DNA of 64,000 nucleotides from CAZBQC01 sp964494015 (lineage in GTDB: Bacteria; Bacillota_I; Bacilli_A; RF39; UBA660). This document shows, in pieces, positions 33,760-42,038 of the stretch. The notes under the pieces were generated by a model. It was not told the origin of the DNA and searched no databases. It saw nothing but the letters and a program-made list of their open reading frames with translations. Within the stretch, counting starts at the first letter, position 1. Every line of letters starts with the position of its first letter. A program made the position numbers and the translations under genes. Location of the stretch: NCBI GenBank assembly GCA_964494015.1, contig CAZBQC010000001.1, forward strand, positions 10,074-74,073, read 5' to 3'.

Positions 33760-34692
33760 ATGAAAAATGAAATTATTATATTTGAAAATCAAAATATTAA
33801 ACTTGAAGTTAATCTTCAAAAAGAAACAGTTTGGTTAACTCAAAAACAGATAGCTATTCTTTTTGAAAAGGATGAAAATACAATAAATGATCATATTAAA
33901 AACATATTTTTGGAAGGCGAATTAGAAAAAGAAACTTCCACCGGGATTTCCGGTAAAAGTTTTGGTGGCAGAAAAGCAAAAACATATAATTTAGATGTTA
34001 TAATTTCGGTTGGATATCGAGTTAAATCTAAAAATGGTATTATCTTTCGTCAGTGGGCAAATAAAATTTTAAGAGATTATTTAATCCAAGGTTATGCAAT
34101 TAATAATAAACGGTTAGAGTATCTTGAAAAAACTATTAAGATAATCGACATTGCTAATCGTATTGATGAAAAATTAGAAAATAAGGAAGCCAAAGAAATT
34201 TTAAATATTATTGGCAAATATACCAAAGCTCTTAATATGTTAGATAATTATGATCATAAAAAAACAACTAAACCAAAAGGAACAAAAAATGATCAACGAA
34301 TTAACTATGATGAATGTCTAGAACTTATTAATATTTTAAAAACTAACCAAAATAGTACTATTTTTGCACTGGAAAGAGACAATGGTTTAGAAGGAATTAT
34401 TAAAGATATTTACCAAACATATGAATGCAAAGAACTATATCCTACTGTTGAAGAAAAAGCTGCTAATTTTTTATATATGATTGTCAAAAATCATGTTTTT
34501 ATTGATGGAAATAAAAGAATAGCAGCGACATTATTTATTTACTTTCTATTCAAATATGAAATTTTGTATATTAATGATAAGCAAATCATCGACAATAACA
34601 CTTTAACTGCAATGACTTTATTAATTGCTGAATCTAATCCTAAAGAAAAGGAAGTGATTATTGATCTAATATTAAATTTCTTTAATAACTGA
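33760..34692 (+). CDS. RhuM domain-Fic/Doc domain fusion protein
   Basis: 310 residues. The N-terminal RhuM domain (1-~130) has ETVWLTQKQIAILF and TYNLDVIISVGYRV, then FRQWANKILRDYLIQGYAIN. The C-terminal Fic/Doc domain (~180-310) contains KNHVFIDGNKRIAATLF, the HxFxDGN(K/R)R catalytic motif with His245. Fic enzymes transfer AMP or another phosphate-linked group to target proteins; Doc toxins phosphorylate EF-Tu. No inhibitory (S/T)xxxE(G/N) helix or Phd antitoxin gene is obvious, so control may come from the RhuM domain (inference). Ribosome binding site is weak. A 31-bp near-palindrome sits inside the RhuM domain at STGISGK. Confidence 0.83.
   Translation: MKNEIIIFENQNIKLEVNLQKETVWLTQKQIAILFEKDENTINDHIKNIFLEGELEKETSTGISGKSFGGRKAKTYNLDVIISVGYRVKSKNGIIFRQWANKILRDYLIQGYAINNKRLEYLEKTIKIIDIANRIDEKLENKEAKEILNIIGKYTKALNMLDNYDHKKTTKPKGTKNDQRINYDECLELINILKTNQNSTIFALERDNGLEGIIKDIYQTYECKELYPTVEEKAANFLYMIVKNHVFIDGNKRIAATLFIYFLFKYEILYINDKQIIDNNTLTAMTLLIAESNPKEKEVIIDLILNFFNN
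33942..33972 (+). repeat. Intragenic inverted repeat in the RhuM-Fic gene
   Basis: Two nested arms: AAACTT (33942-33947) with AAGTTT (33967-33972), and ACCGG (33950-33954) with CCGGT (33960-33964), separated by a CC/AA mismatch. The total is 31 bp, the same span as in the upstream RhuM gene, but of different sequence. Confidence 0.8.
34054..34154 (+). repeat. Second copy of the ~101-bp near-identical direct repeat
   Basis: Partner of 33566-33666. Identity ends abruptly just before the point where the upstream gene terminates and this one continues into the Fic domain. Confidence 0.85.
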
Positions 34693-34945
34693 TGTTTATT
34701 GAGTAAAACATTTTATAATGAAACAATAGAACTTTATGGAATAAAAAAGTTGAAAAATATTACATAAGTATTGTAGACATAATTTAAGTTCTTGCAGAAA
34801 GTAGGGAGCCAAGAAAATATTGAAATTGGTTAAAAATAAATTGCAAAAAGAAGAGGAATTTGAAGTGTCTAGTATTACTAAACACTTGAAATTGAAATCT
34901 GCTGATGGTAAATATTATAATACTAAGGTACTTGAAACTAAATAA
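34693..34945 (+). pseudogene. Decayed BRO-N gene fragment
   Basis: Translation in two frames gives TLWNKKVEKYYISIVDII, a stop, VLAESREPRKY, a frameshift, then LQKEEEF and LKLKSADGKYYNTKV. It lines up with the intact BRO-N protein (TVWDKEVQKYYISIVDVV, LSESKNPQIYW, LKLRAQDGKYR). At least one nonsense codon and one frameshift disrupt it and the C-terminal half is missing. It still carries a 37-bp imperfect palindrome at the equivalent position. The rest of this intergenic stretch, to 35035, holds the HelD promoter region (TATAAT 35011-35016). Confidence 0.75.
34857..34893 (+). repeat. Inverted repeat in the decayed BRO-N fragment
   Basis: AAGTGT (34863-34868) with ACACTT (34882-34887) and inner TAGTA with TACTA, extended outward by AATTT/AAATT. 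There are two mismatched pairs in 37 bp, centred at 34875. Confidence 0.8.
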
Positions 34946-35035
34946 AAATTAATAAATATTTAAAATAAATTTATTTGCTAATATCTCTTTTATTTCCTTT
35001 TAAGTTGTTGTATAATGTCTTTTATTGGAGGTTTT

Positions 35036-37060
35036 ATGAATTTATCAAGAGAAGAGTTGCAACAGGAAGAAGCATATTTAAAAGCTTGCTTACAGGAACT
35101 TGATGAACAAATAAAAGAACTGAAGTCTAATCTGATTGTTGAAGAACAGGAAATCAAGGATTTTAATAAGTATCTTTGGAATGAGCGTGGCAACATGGAT
35201 CCAGTAGAAATTAGAAGTGGCATGTTGGAGTCCGATTTAGAAATACAAGAATTTGAAAGGAAAAGCAAATACTTAAAAAAATTATTAAGAATAAAAAACA
35301 GTCCTTATTTTGGAAGAATTGATTTTAATTCAGACCAAGAATATCAAGTGTATATAGGAATTACTCATTTAACCAAAAATTTAAAAAATTTAATTTATGA
35401 TTGGCGTAGCCCAATTGCTAGTTTGTTTTATGATTCAAATATTGGTCATACTTCCTATCTTGCACCAGAAGGAAAAATCTCTGGTTATCTATCCAAGAAA
35501 AGACAATATCGGATTGAAGAACGGAAAATAAAAGCCATTTTCGATAATAATTTAAATGTTACCGATGAGTTATTGCAACAAGTACTGGCTAATAATAGTA
35601 CTGAGAAAATGAAAAATATCGTCAATACTATTCAGGAAGAACAAAATGAAATTATTCGAAACATTAAAGATAAATATCTAATTATTCAGGGAATTGCAGG
35701 AAGTGGTAAAACTTCGGTGGCTCTTCATCGTATTGCTTTTCTTTTATATAAGATTGATAAACTGACGAGTGAAGATGTGCTTATCTTTTCACCCAACAAT
35801 ATTTTTTCTTCCTATATTTCAAATGTTTTGCCAGAATTGGGGGAAGATAATACTAAGGAAACAACTTTCAGTGATTTTGCTATTAAATATGTTTCTGAAT
35901 TCAAAAGTATTGAATCGTTTACTAGTTTTATCGCCCGTTCTTTTCAAAAAAGAGATAATGAACATGATTACAATTTGATTAAATTCAAATTGAGTGATGA
36001 TTTTATTAAGATCATTGAAGATTATGCCAAGGAAATAGAAAGAAATAGTAAGTTTCTACAAGATTTAATATATGAAGAAAGAACAGTTTTCAAAGAAGAT
36101 TTGAATGAGTTAATACACGATCGATACAGTCGTTTAACTCTTTATGAAAGGATTCCTCAAATAAGTGAGCATCTGTGTCATAAGTTTGGTTTAAAAGTTA
36201 CTCAACATGCTCGTTCGATCGAAAGCAGGCTTTATCGAATTTCGAATATCAGCAAAGACTTTATTAAAATTTATCAGAACTTGTATCAAAGTGCCTCTTT
36301 TAAAAGTAATTATGGTGTCATTCGAAGTGATCAACTACCTCAAAGTGACAATATTCTAAATTATGAAGATAGTCTGGCCTTCATTTACTTAAAAGGATTA
36401 CTGACAGGTTTTCCTTACAGTAATCAGATTAAAGAAATAGTTGTCGATGAAGCACAGGATTACAGTAAACTACAATATTTAATTTTAAAGACTATTTTTA
36501 AACGAGCAACTTTTACCATCTTAGGTGATATTAATCAAACTATTAATCCTTATTATCAATATCGATCTTTAGAAGAGTTAAGTTCAATATTTTCAAACGC
36601 TAAATATTTAGAGCTCACTAAAACTTATCGTTCTAGTGAAGAGATTATTAAATTTTCTAATCGTATTTTAGATTTAGATTATGCTGTCAGTGTCCGTAAA
36701 AGTAATAATGTTCCAGTTAAAGAACGAGTCAGCCAAAATATTATTTCGGATCTTGTCGTCGATTTAACTAAAGGTTTAAATAAATATCGAAAAATGGCAA
36801 TTATAACTAAAAGCATGGACGAAGCTAATTATCTTTATAAATCTTTAAAGTTTTCTTTTAAGGATCTTTCCTTAGCTACTGAAACCAATTATACTAACAC
36901 TAATTTAGTAATACTGCCGATTTACTTAGCTAAAGGGTTAGAATTTGATCAAGTTATTATCTATACTGATCATAATAACAAGTATACTGACCGAGAAAAA
37001 AAGCTGTATTATGTGGCTGCAACTAGAGCTCAACATGAATTAATTGTCTATAATCAGTAA
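35036..37060 (+). CDS. HelD-like superfamily 1 helicase
   Basis: Start at ATG 35036 behind ttggagg. The in-frame start at 35015 lies before that site. About 674 residues: an N-terminal coiled-coil arm (residues ~5-90, LSREELQQEEAYLKACLQEL), then a UvrD-like core with Walker A IQGIAGSGKTSVALHR (~residue 225), Walker B VVDEAQDYSKLQ and the closing YVAATRAQHEL. The coiled-coil N-terminus and DWRSPIASLFYD match HelD, which binds RNA polymerase and recycles stalled complexes in Bacillus; some relatives act as helicase IV. The gene is monocistronic or leads the next nucleotidyltransferase gene (32 bases apart). Confidence 0.85.
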   Translation: MNLSREELQQEEAYLKACLQELDEQIKELKSNLIVEEQEIKDFNKYLWNERGNMDPVEIRSGMLESDLEIQEFERKSKYLKKLLRIKNSPYFGRIDFNSDQEYQVYIGITHLTKNLKNLIYDWRSPIASLFYDSNIGHTSYLAPEGKISGYLSKKRQYRIEERKIKAIFDNNLNVTDELLQQVLANNSTEKMKNIVNTIQEEQNEIIRNIKDKYLIIQGIAGSGKTSVALHRIAFLLYKIDKLTSEDVLIFSPNNIFSSYISNVLPELGEDNTKETTFSDFAIKYVSEFKSIESFTSFIARSFQKRDNEHDYNLIKFKLSDDFIKIIEDYAKEIERNSKFLQDLIYEERTVFKEDLNELIHDRYSRLTLYERIPQISEHLCHKFGLKVTQHARSIESRLYRISNISKDFIKIYQNLYQSASFKSNYGVIRSDQLPQSDNILNYEDSLAFIYLKGLLTGFPYSNQIKEIVVDEAQDYSKLQYLILKTIFKRATFTILGDINQTINPYYQYRSLEELSSIFSNAKYLELTKTYRSSEEIIKFSNRILDLDYAVSVRKSNNVPVKERVSQNIISDLVVDLTKGLNKYRKMAIITKSMDEANYLYKSLKFSFKDLSLATETNYTNTNLVILPIYLAKGLEFDQVIIYTDHNNKYTDREKKLYYVAATRAQHELIVYNQ

Positions 37061-37092
37061 ATATGATATGATACTATTATAAGGATGGTATT

Positions 37093-37842
37093 ATGAAATG
37101 TATTTTATTATGTGCTGGTTATGCAACGAGACTGTTTCCATTGACAGAAAATTTTCCGAAAGCACTTTTACCAATTGGTAAGAAACAACTTTTAAATTAT
37201 ATTTATGATCAAGTGGAAACGATTCCTGATGTCGATGAAGTTTATATTATTACCAATAATCGTTATTATCAGCATTTTGTCACTTGGCAAAAAGCTTTAA
37301 AAACGGCAAAAAAAGTCAAGATTATTAACGATGGAACTAATTCCAATGATGATCGACTAGGAGCTATTGGTGACATTATCTACACGATAAAACAAGAAGA
37401 AATTAATGATGATTTAATGATTATTGCGGGCGATAATTTATTTAATTATAAATTAATTGATGTTGTCAATTTCTATAAAGATAAAAATAAGACCGTTCTT
37501 TGTGCTAAAGAGTTAGATGATATCGATTTATTAAGAAGATTTGCAGTTGCTTTAGTTGATGATGACAGTAAAGTTACATCATTGGAGGAAAAACCCGAAC
37601 ATCCAAAAAGTAATTTAGGAGTTTATGCTACTTATCTTTATCCTCAAGAAGTTTTAAAATACTTTGATAAATATCAAGCAGCTGGATTAAAGATGGATGC
37701 TCCGGGACATTTTCCGGCCTACTTATATCAGTTTGAAGATGTTTATGTCTATAAATTTCAAGGTGAATGCTACGATATTGGAACACATGAGACTTATCAA
37801 TTGGTAAATGATTTATATTCAAAAAATGATTTAAATAATTAA
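37093..37842 (+). CDS. Sugar-phosphate nucleotidyltransferase (GalU/RmlA-like)
   Basis: 249 residues with the N-terminal signature LLCAGYATRLFPLTENFPKA, the GxGxRxxPxTxxxPK pattern of nucleoside diphosphate sugar pyrophosphorylases (here CAGYATRL), then IIAGDNLF with the metal-binding Asp, and EEKPEHPKS. It probably makes an activated sugar (dTDP- or UDP-glucose type) from sugar-1-phosphate; the exact nucleotide cannot be told. Ribosome binding site aaggatgg. With galE it implies synthesis of cell-surface sugars. Confidence 0.85.
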   Translation: MKCILLCAGYATRLFPLTENFPKALLPIGKKQLLNYIYDQVETIPDVDEVYIITNNRYYQHFVTWQKALKTAKKVKIINDGTNSNDDRLGAIGDIIYTIKQEEINDDLMIIAGDNLFNYKLIDVVNFYKDKNKTVLCAKELDDIDLLRRFAVALVDDDSKVTSLEEKPEHPKSNLGVYATYLYPQEVLKYFDKYQAAGLKMDAPGHFPAYLYQFEDVYVYKFQGECYDIGTHETYQLVNDLYSKNDLNN

Positions 37843-37893
37843 AGATAGCCATAATAATACTGTAGCTTTGCTTTTAAAAAGGAGTTGATCCTT

Positions 37894-38877
37894 ATGAAGT
37901 TTAAAAACAAACTACTTACACTATTTCTAGCTATTTTTATTATACCATTTCAAGTATTAGCTTATTCCTCCTATCTAATTCCAGGCGGAGAATCAGTCGG
38001 GATTAAACTTGAATCAAAAGGTGTCATTATCGTCGGATTCTATAAAGTGAATGATGAATATATTGGCAGTGATTCAGGATTATCAATTGGCGATCGAATT
38101 GTTTCGATTAACGATAAAACCATTTCCAACATCGATGACTTAGTCAGAAATGTCAATGGAGAAAATAGTACGGTAATTTTAAAAATTGGGTATCTTCATA
38201 ACAATAGTTTAAGATACACTGATTTAAAGTTAGTAAAAGATCAAGATGGTATTTATAAAACGGGTTTATACGTCAAGGATAGTATCAATGGAATAGGGAC
38301 CTTAACTTTTATCGACCCAGCGACTAAATTGTATGGTGCTTTAGGACATGAAATTGTCGAGAAGACCAGCAATTTAAAAATTGAAGTCAAAAATGGGAAG
38401 ATATTTAAGTCTATCATTACAGGTATTGAAAGAAGTACCGATGGAAATCCAGGTGAAAAGAATGCCAGACTCTTTAGTGATGTTATTTATGGTAATGTTT
38501 CAATCAATGGTATTACTGGTGTTTTTGGGACCTATTCAGGAGCACTTCCTAATAAAAAGCTCATGAAAGTAGCTGAACCTGATGAAATAACTTTAGGTAA
38601 AGCTCAAATAATGACCGTCTTGTCTGGCGAAAAAGTCGAAACTTTCGAAATTAAAATTTTATCGATTGACAAAAAGGGTACAATCAAAAATATTTTATTT
38701 GAAGTCACTGATTCGCGTCTTTTAGACGTAGCTGGTGGAATTATTCAGGGAATGTCAGGAAGTCCAATTATTCAGAATAATATGATTATTGGAGCTGTTA
38801 CTCATGTTGTGGTCAATGACGCAACTAAGGGATATGGTATTTTTATAACTAATATGCTAGATAGTGTAAACGAGTAG
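37894..38877 (+). CDS. SpoIVB-like serine peptidase (family S55)
   Basis: Start at ATG 37894, nine bases after aaggag; the TTG at 37885 abuts that site. Residues 1-26 are a signal/anchor helix. Residues ~30-110 form a PDZ domain (GVIIVGFYKV ... GLSIGDRIVSINDKTI). The S55 peptidase domain has GALGHEI with His152 and GIIQGMSGSPIIQ with Ser288, the catalytic pair of SpoIVB. In Bacillus, SpoIVB is secreted from the forespore and cleaves SpoIVFA to activate sigma-K. The length of 327 is slightly shorter than the Bacillus protein. Its presence agrees with the SpoVID-, YsxE- and SspI-like genes in this window. Confidence 0.88.
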   Translation: MKFKNKLLTLFLAIFIIPFQVLAYSSYLIPGGESVGIKLESKGVIIVGFYKVNDEYIGSDSGLSIGDRIVSINDKTISNIDDLVRNVNGENSTVILKIGYLHNNSLRYTDLKLVKDQDGIYKTGLYVKDSINGIGTLTFIDPATKLYGALGHEIVEKTSNLKIEVKNGKIFKSIITGIERSTDGNPGEKNARLFSDVIYGNVSINGITGVFGTYSGALPNKKLMKVAEPDEITLGKAQIMTVLSGEKVETFEIKILSIDKKGTIKNILFEVTDSRLLDVAGGIIQGMSGSPIIQNNMIIGAVTHVVVNDATKGYGIFITNMLDSVNE

Positions 38878-38901
38878 AGACATTTAATTGTCTCTATTCT
38901 T
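38876..38901 (+). terminator. Terminator after the SpoIVB-like gene
   Basis: AGAGACA (38876-38882) and TGTCTCT (38889-38895) with a six-base loop, followed by a short T-rich tract. It overlaps the stop codon. Confidence 0.65.
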
Positions 38902-38936
38902 TTTCCAAAAAAGTTTGTTAATTTCATGATTAAAGA

Positions 38937-38965
38937 TTGCTTTTTTAATTAAAAAAAACTATAAT
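38937..38965 (+). promoter_or_regulatory. lon promoter
   Basis: TTGCTT (38937-38942), a 17-base spacer and TATAAT (38960-38965), about 29 bases before the lon start. No CIRCE or CtsR-like repeat was seen. Confidence 0.7.
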
Positions 38966-38993
38966 AAAAATCATGTTGAAAGGAAGGGAAATT

Positions 38994-41315
38994 ATGATTA
39001 AGACCAATTTACCAGTACTTGTTTTAAGAAATATCGTTTTATTTCCCTTCAGTGAAATTAGAATTGAAATCGATAATATCGAAGATAAAAAATTAATCTC
39101 TTTAGCCGAGTCTTATTATAATAATACTTTGTTGGTAATAACTAAAAGGGATAGTGAAACTGATGAAGTGGATCTTAATCAGTTGCCAAAAGTAGGAGTT
39201 GTCGGCGAGATCAAGTTAAAGATGGAAATGCCTAACGGGAAAATGCGTCTAGTCATTGCTGGAGCAGTGAGAAATAAAATCTATGCTTATAGTGAAGACG
39301 ATAGTGTTTTAGATTCGATGGTTGGAAGTGTCACTTACGAAGAGATCGATAATGTTGAGGAAATGGCCTATGCCCGAAGCTTAATTAAGCAGGTTGAACT
39401 TTATGTCAATAATGTTCCCCAGATTGGAAATAGTCTTTTATCTCAGATATCTAACGTGAGTAACATCGATAAAATTACTGATTTAGTGGCTTTAGTTTTA
39501 CCTTTTCCTCTTGATCGTAAAATCGATTATATCGAAGAAATAAATCCAATTGACAGAGTGAAGATGCTCCTTGATGATATTAATCGTGATTTAGAAGTAA
39601 TCAAACTAGAGAAAAAAATTGAAGATGAAGTGAGAGTTCAACTCGATGATGCTCAGAGGGAATTTGTCCTACGTGAGAAATTAAAAGCGATTAAGAATGA
39701 GCTAGGAGAAGCCATCAGTTTTGATCAAGAGGCTGACAATTTAAGAGAAAAAATTAATAATTTAAAATGTCCAGCTCGAATCAAAAAACGTCTTAATGAA
39801 GAGTTACATCGCTATATGACTTCTAATCCTAATTCTCCAGAGGTCAGCAATATTAGGAATTATTTAGAATATCTGTTACAATTACCATGGGAAGTTTATA
39901 CCAAGGATAATTTGAATTTAAAAGATATTTTAAAAAAGCTAGATGAGAGTCATTATGGCTTGAATAAAATTAAGGATCGAATTATCGAATACATTGCTGT
40001 CAAGCAGTTTACTAATAATAATGCCACGAGTCCCATTATCTGTTTTGTCGGTCCACCAGGAGTTGGAAAAACTACCCTAGCTAAAAGTATTGCCAACAGT
40101 CTAAACCGAAAATGTGCCAAAATTTCAGTTGGTGGAGTAAACGATGAAGCCGAAATTGTCGGTCATCGTCGAACCTATATTGGAGCAGCACCTGGCAAGA
40201 TTATTGCCGGAATCAAAAAAGCTGGGAGTAATAATCCCGTTTTTATCATCGATGAGATCGACAAGATGACTAAAGATATTAAAGGTGACCCAGCCAGTGC
40301 TCTTTTAGATGTCTTAGATAAGGAACAAAACAATAAGTTTGTCGACTTGTATTTGGAAGAAGAGTTTGATTTATCAAAAGTGCTGTTTATTTTAACAGCT
40401 AATTATATAGAACAAATTCCTTATGAACTATTAGATCGTTTGGAAATTATCGAATTATCAAGTTATACCGAAGTAGAAAAATTAGAAATTGCTAAAAATC
40501 ATCTTTTTAAAAAATTGATTAAAGAACATGGTTTAGGAAAAAAAGAAATAAAGATAACCGATGAAGCTATCTCTCATATCATCAGATTTTATACGATGGA
40601 GGCTGGAGTTAGAGAGTTAGAGCGCATGCTTTCGACAATTTTTCGTAAAATCGTCAAAGATTTATTAATCAATAAAGGCAAAAAAACTTATCAAATTGAA
40701 GTCGGAGATTTACCAAGCTATCTTGGAGAAATAAAATTTTCTCATCTTCTAAATGACCATGAGAACGAATCTGGAGTAGTTAATGCCTTATCCTATACTC
40801 CTTATGGTGGAGAGTTGTTAAAAATTGAAGTGACTAGCTTTAAAGGAGAAGGTAAAGTAATAATTACCGGTTCGGTGGGCAAAGTAATGGAAGAATCAAT
40901 TATGATTGCTGTCAGTTACATTAAAAGTCGATGTGATGAGTTTGAAATCGATCCGAATCTTTTAAAGAAGAATGATTTTCATATTCATATTCCTGAAGGG
41001 GCAGTTAAAAAAGATGGTCCCAGTGCTGGAGTAACCATTACAACCGCCATTATTTCATTGTTAAAACGAAGGAAAGTCACCAATGCCATTTCGATGACCG
41101 GCGAAATTACTTTGGTAGGCAATATTCTTCCTGTGGGCGGAATCTATGAAAAGATGGTTGTAGCGAGCAAGAATATGATCACCAAAGTCTTTATCCCAGT
41201 TCAAAACAAACATGATCTTACCGATTTACCAAGTTATGTCAAAGACAATTTATCGTTTGTTCCAGTAACAAATTATCTTGATATATATCAAGAGTTGTTT
41301 AAAAAGGAGATATAA
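38994..41315 (+). CDS. lon: ATP-dependent protease Lon
   Basis: Start at ATG 38994 (MIKTNLPVLVLRNIVLFP) behind aaaggaaggga; the ATG at 38973 precedes that site. 773 residues: N-terminal substrate-binding domain with LPVLVLRNIVLFPFSE, AAA+ module with Walker A GPPGVGKTTLAKSIA and Walker B FIIDEIDKM, and the protease domain with DGPSAGV (Ser677) and the catalytic Lys720 (GGIYEK). Lon degrades misfolded and regulatory proteins. Its neighbours downstream parallel the Bacillus lon to spoVID/ysxE region. Confidence 0.97.
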   Translation: MIKTNLPVLVLRNIVLFPFSEIRIEIDNIEDKKLISLAESYYNNTLLVITKRDSETDEVDLNQLPKVGVVGEIKLKMEMPNGKMRLVIAGAVRNKIYAYSEDDSVLDSMVGSVTYEEIDNVEEMAYARSLIKQVELYVNNVPQIGNSLLSQISNVSNIDKITDLVALVLPFPLDRKIDYIEEINPIDRVKMLLDDINRDLEVIKLEKKIEDEVRVQLDDAQREFVLREKLKAIKNELGEAISFDQEADNLREKINNLKCPARIKKRLNEELHRYMTSNPNSPEVSNIRNYLEYLLQLPWEVYTKDNLNLKDILKKLDESHYGLNKIKDRIIEYIAVKQFTNNNATSPIICFVGPPGVGKTTLAKSIANSLNRKCAKISVGGVNDEAEIVGHRRTYIGAAPGKIIAGIKKAGSNNPVFIIDEIDKMTKDIKGDPASALLDVLDKEQNNKFVDLYLEEEFDLSKVLFILTANYIEQIPYELLDRLEIIELSSYTEVEKLEIAKNHLFKKLIKEHGLGKKEIKITDEAISHIIRFYTMEAGVRELERMLSTIFRKIVKDLLINKGKKTYQIEVGDLPSYLGEIKFSHLLNDHENESGVVNALSYTPYGGELLKIEVTSFKGEGKVIITGSVGKVMEESIMIAVSYIKSRCDEFEIDPNLLKKNDFHIHIPEGAVKKDGPSAGVTITTAIISLLKRRKVTNAISMTGEITLVGNILPVGGIYEKMVVASKNMITKVFIPVQNKHDLTDLPSYVKDNLSFVPVTNYLDIYQELFKKEI

Positions 41316-41325
41316 AAAAAATATC

Positions 41326-41841
41326 ATGACAAATAGTGATGAAGTAGTTTTACTCTCGCAGTTTAAGTATGATTTATTTGAAGCTAATCCATCTTTTATA
41401 AAGGGAACTTATTTTTTAGAAGATAGTAAAATAAAAGGTTTAGATCTTTTTCAAACCTTGATAAATGGCCAGGATGGAAAATACTATCGTTCTAATTATA
41501 TTACTAATAAAATTTTGTTCATTATTGAGGAAAGTACTTTTATTGATCGCTTTTCTAAAGAGGATCAAATCAAGATTTTTTTATTGATTAAAAGTCTTAT
41601 TAAAAATAATCAAGATCTTTTAGTTGGTCAAGATAAATTATTAATGTATCGGCAAAAAGTTATTAGGGAATATTTCGTCATCCAAAAGGTTCTTGCTGAT
41701 CAAAAAGAGACAGTATTCGATAGTAAACTTTTAAATTTATTCAACGAATTTCTTTATGATTATGTTGGTGTATTTCTTAAAGATGATCTTCTTTTAGGAA
41801 AATTTCAAAAATACCTGGCGATTTGTACTAAAGAAAAGTAA
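41326..41841 (+). CDS. Uncharacterised helical protein downstream of lon
   Basis: Start set at ATG 41326 (MTNSDEVVLL). The ggag at 41306-41309 is somewhat far (16 bases), and the in-frame alternative at 41278 lies inside lon. 171 residues, soluble and mostly helical, rich in Lys, Leu and Phe, with no motif I recognise. It lies 10 bases after lon and is likely co-transcribed. It occupies the place where Bacillus carries the small GTPase gene ysxC, but no GTPase motif is present, so it is not that protein. Confidence 0.55.
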   Translation: MTNSDEVVLLSQFKYDLFEANPSFIKGTYFLEDSKIKGLDLFQTLINGQDGKYYRSNYITNKILFIIEESTFIDRFSKEDQIKIFLLIKSLIKNNQDLLVGQDKLLMYRQKVIREYFVIQKVLADQKETVFDSKLLNLFNEFLYDYVGVFLKDDLLLGKFQKYLAICTKEK

Positions 41842-41968
41842 CGATGTCATCAGAAAGTCGAAAGCTATTTTTATCGACAATATCTATTGCTAAAAATGAA
41901 TAGAATGACGAGAAACTTGGAAGTTAAATAATAGAATTGATAGTTGGTTTATTGACTGGACCAATTTT

Positions 41969-41993
41969 AACTATACGAAAGTATAGTTTTTTT
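41969..41993 (+). terminator. Terminator upstream of the SpoVID-like gene
   Basis: AACTATAC (41969-41976), GAAA tetraloop, GTATAGTT (41981-41988), then T residues to 41993. An upstream segment (41940-41948 with 41960-41974) could form an alternative hairpin using part of the left arm. The remainder of 41842-42038 shows nothing else recognisable. Confidence 0.82.
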
Positions 41994-42038
41994 CATATCA
42001 TCAAAAATCTTTCATATATATCTAATAGGAGGAATTAA

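Noticed and set aside
16725..34945. Prophage
   Set aside because: KilA-N, BRO-N and RhuM genes are phage-associated, but no capsid, portal, terminase, integrase or lysis gene is present.
41842..42038. T-box or other known riboswitch upstream of the SpoVID-like gene
   Set aside because: No T-box core sequence or recognisable aptamer; only a terminator and a weak alternative hairpin are visible.
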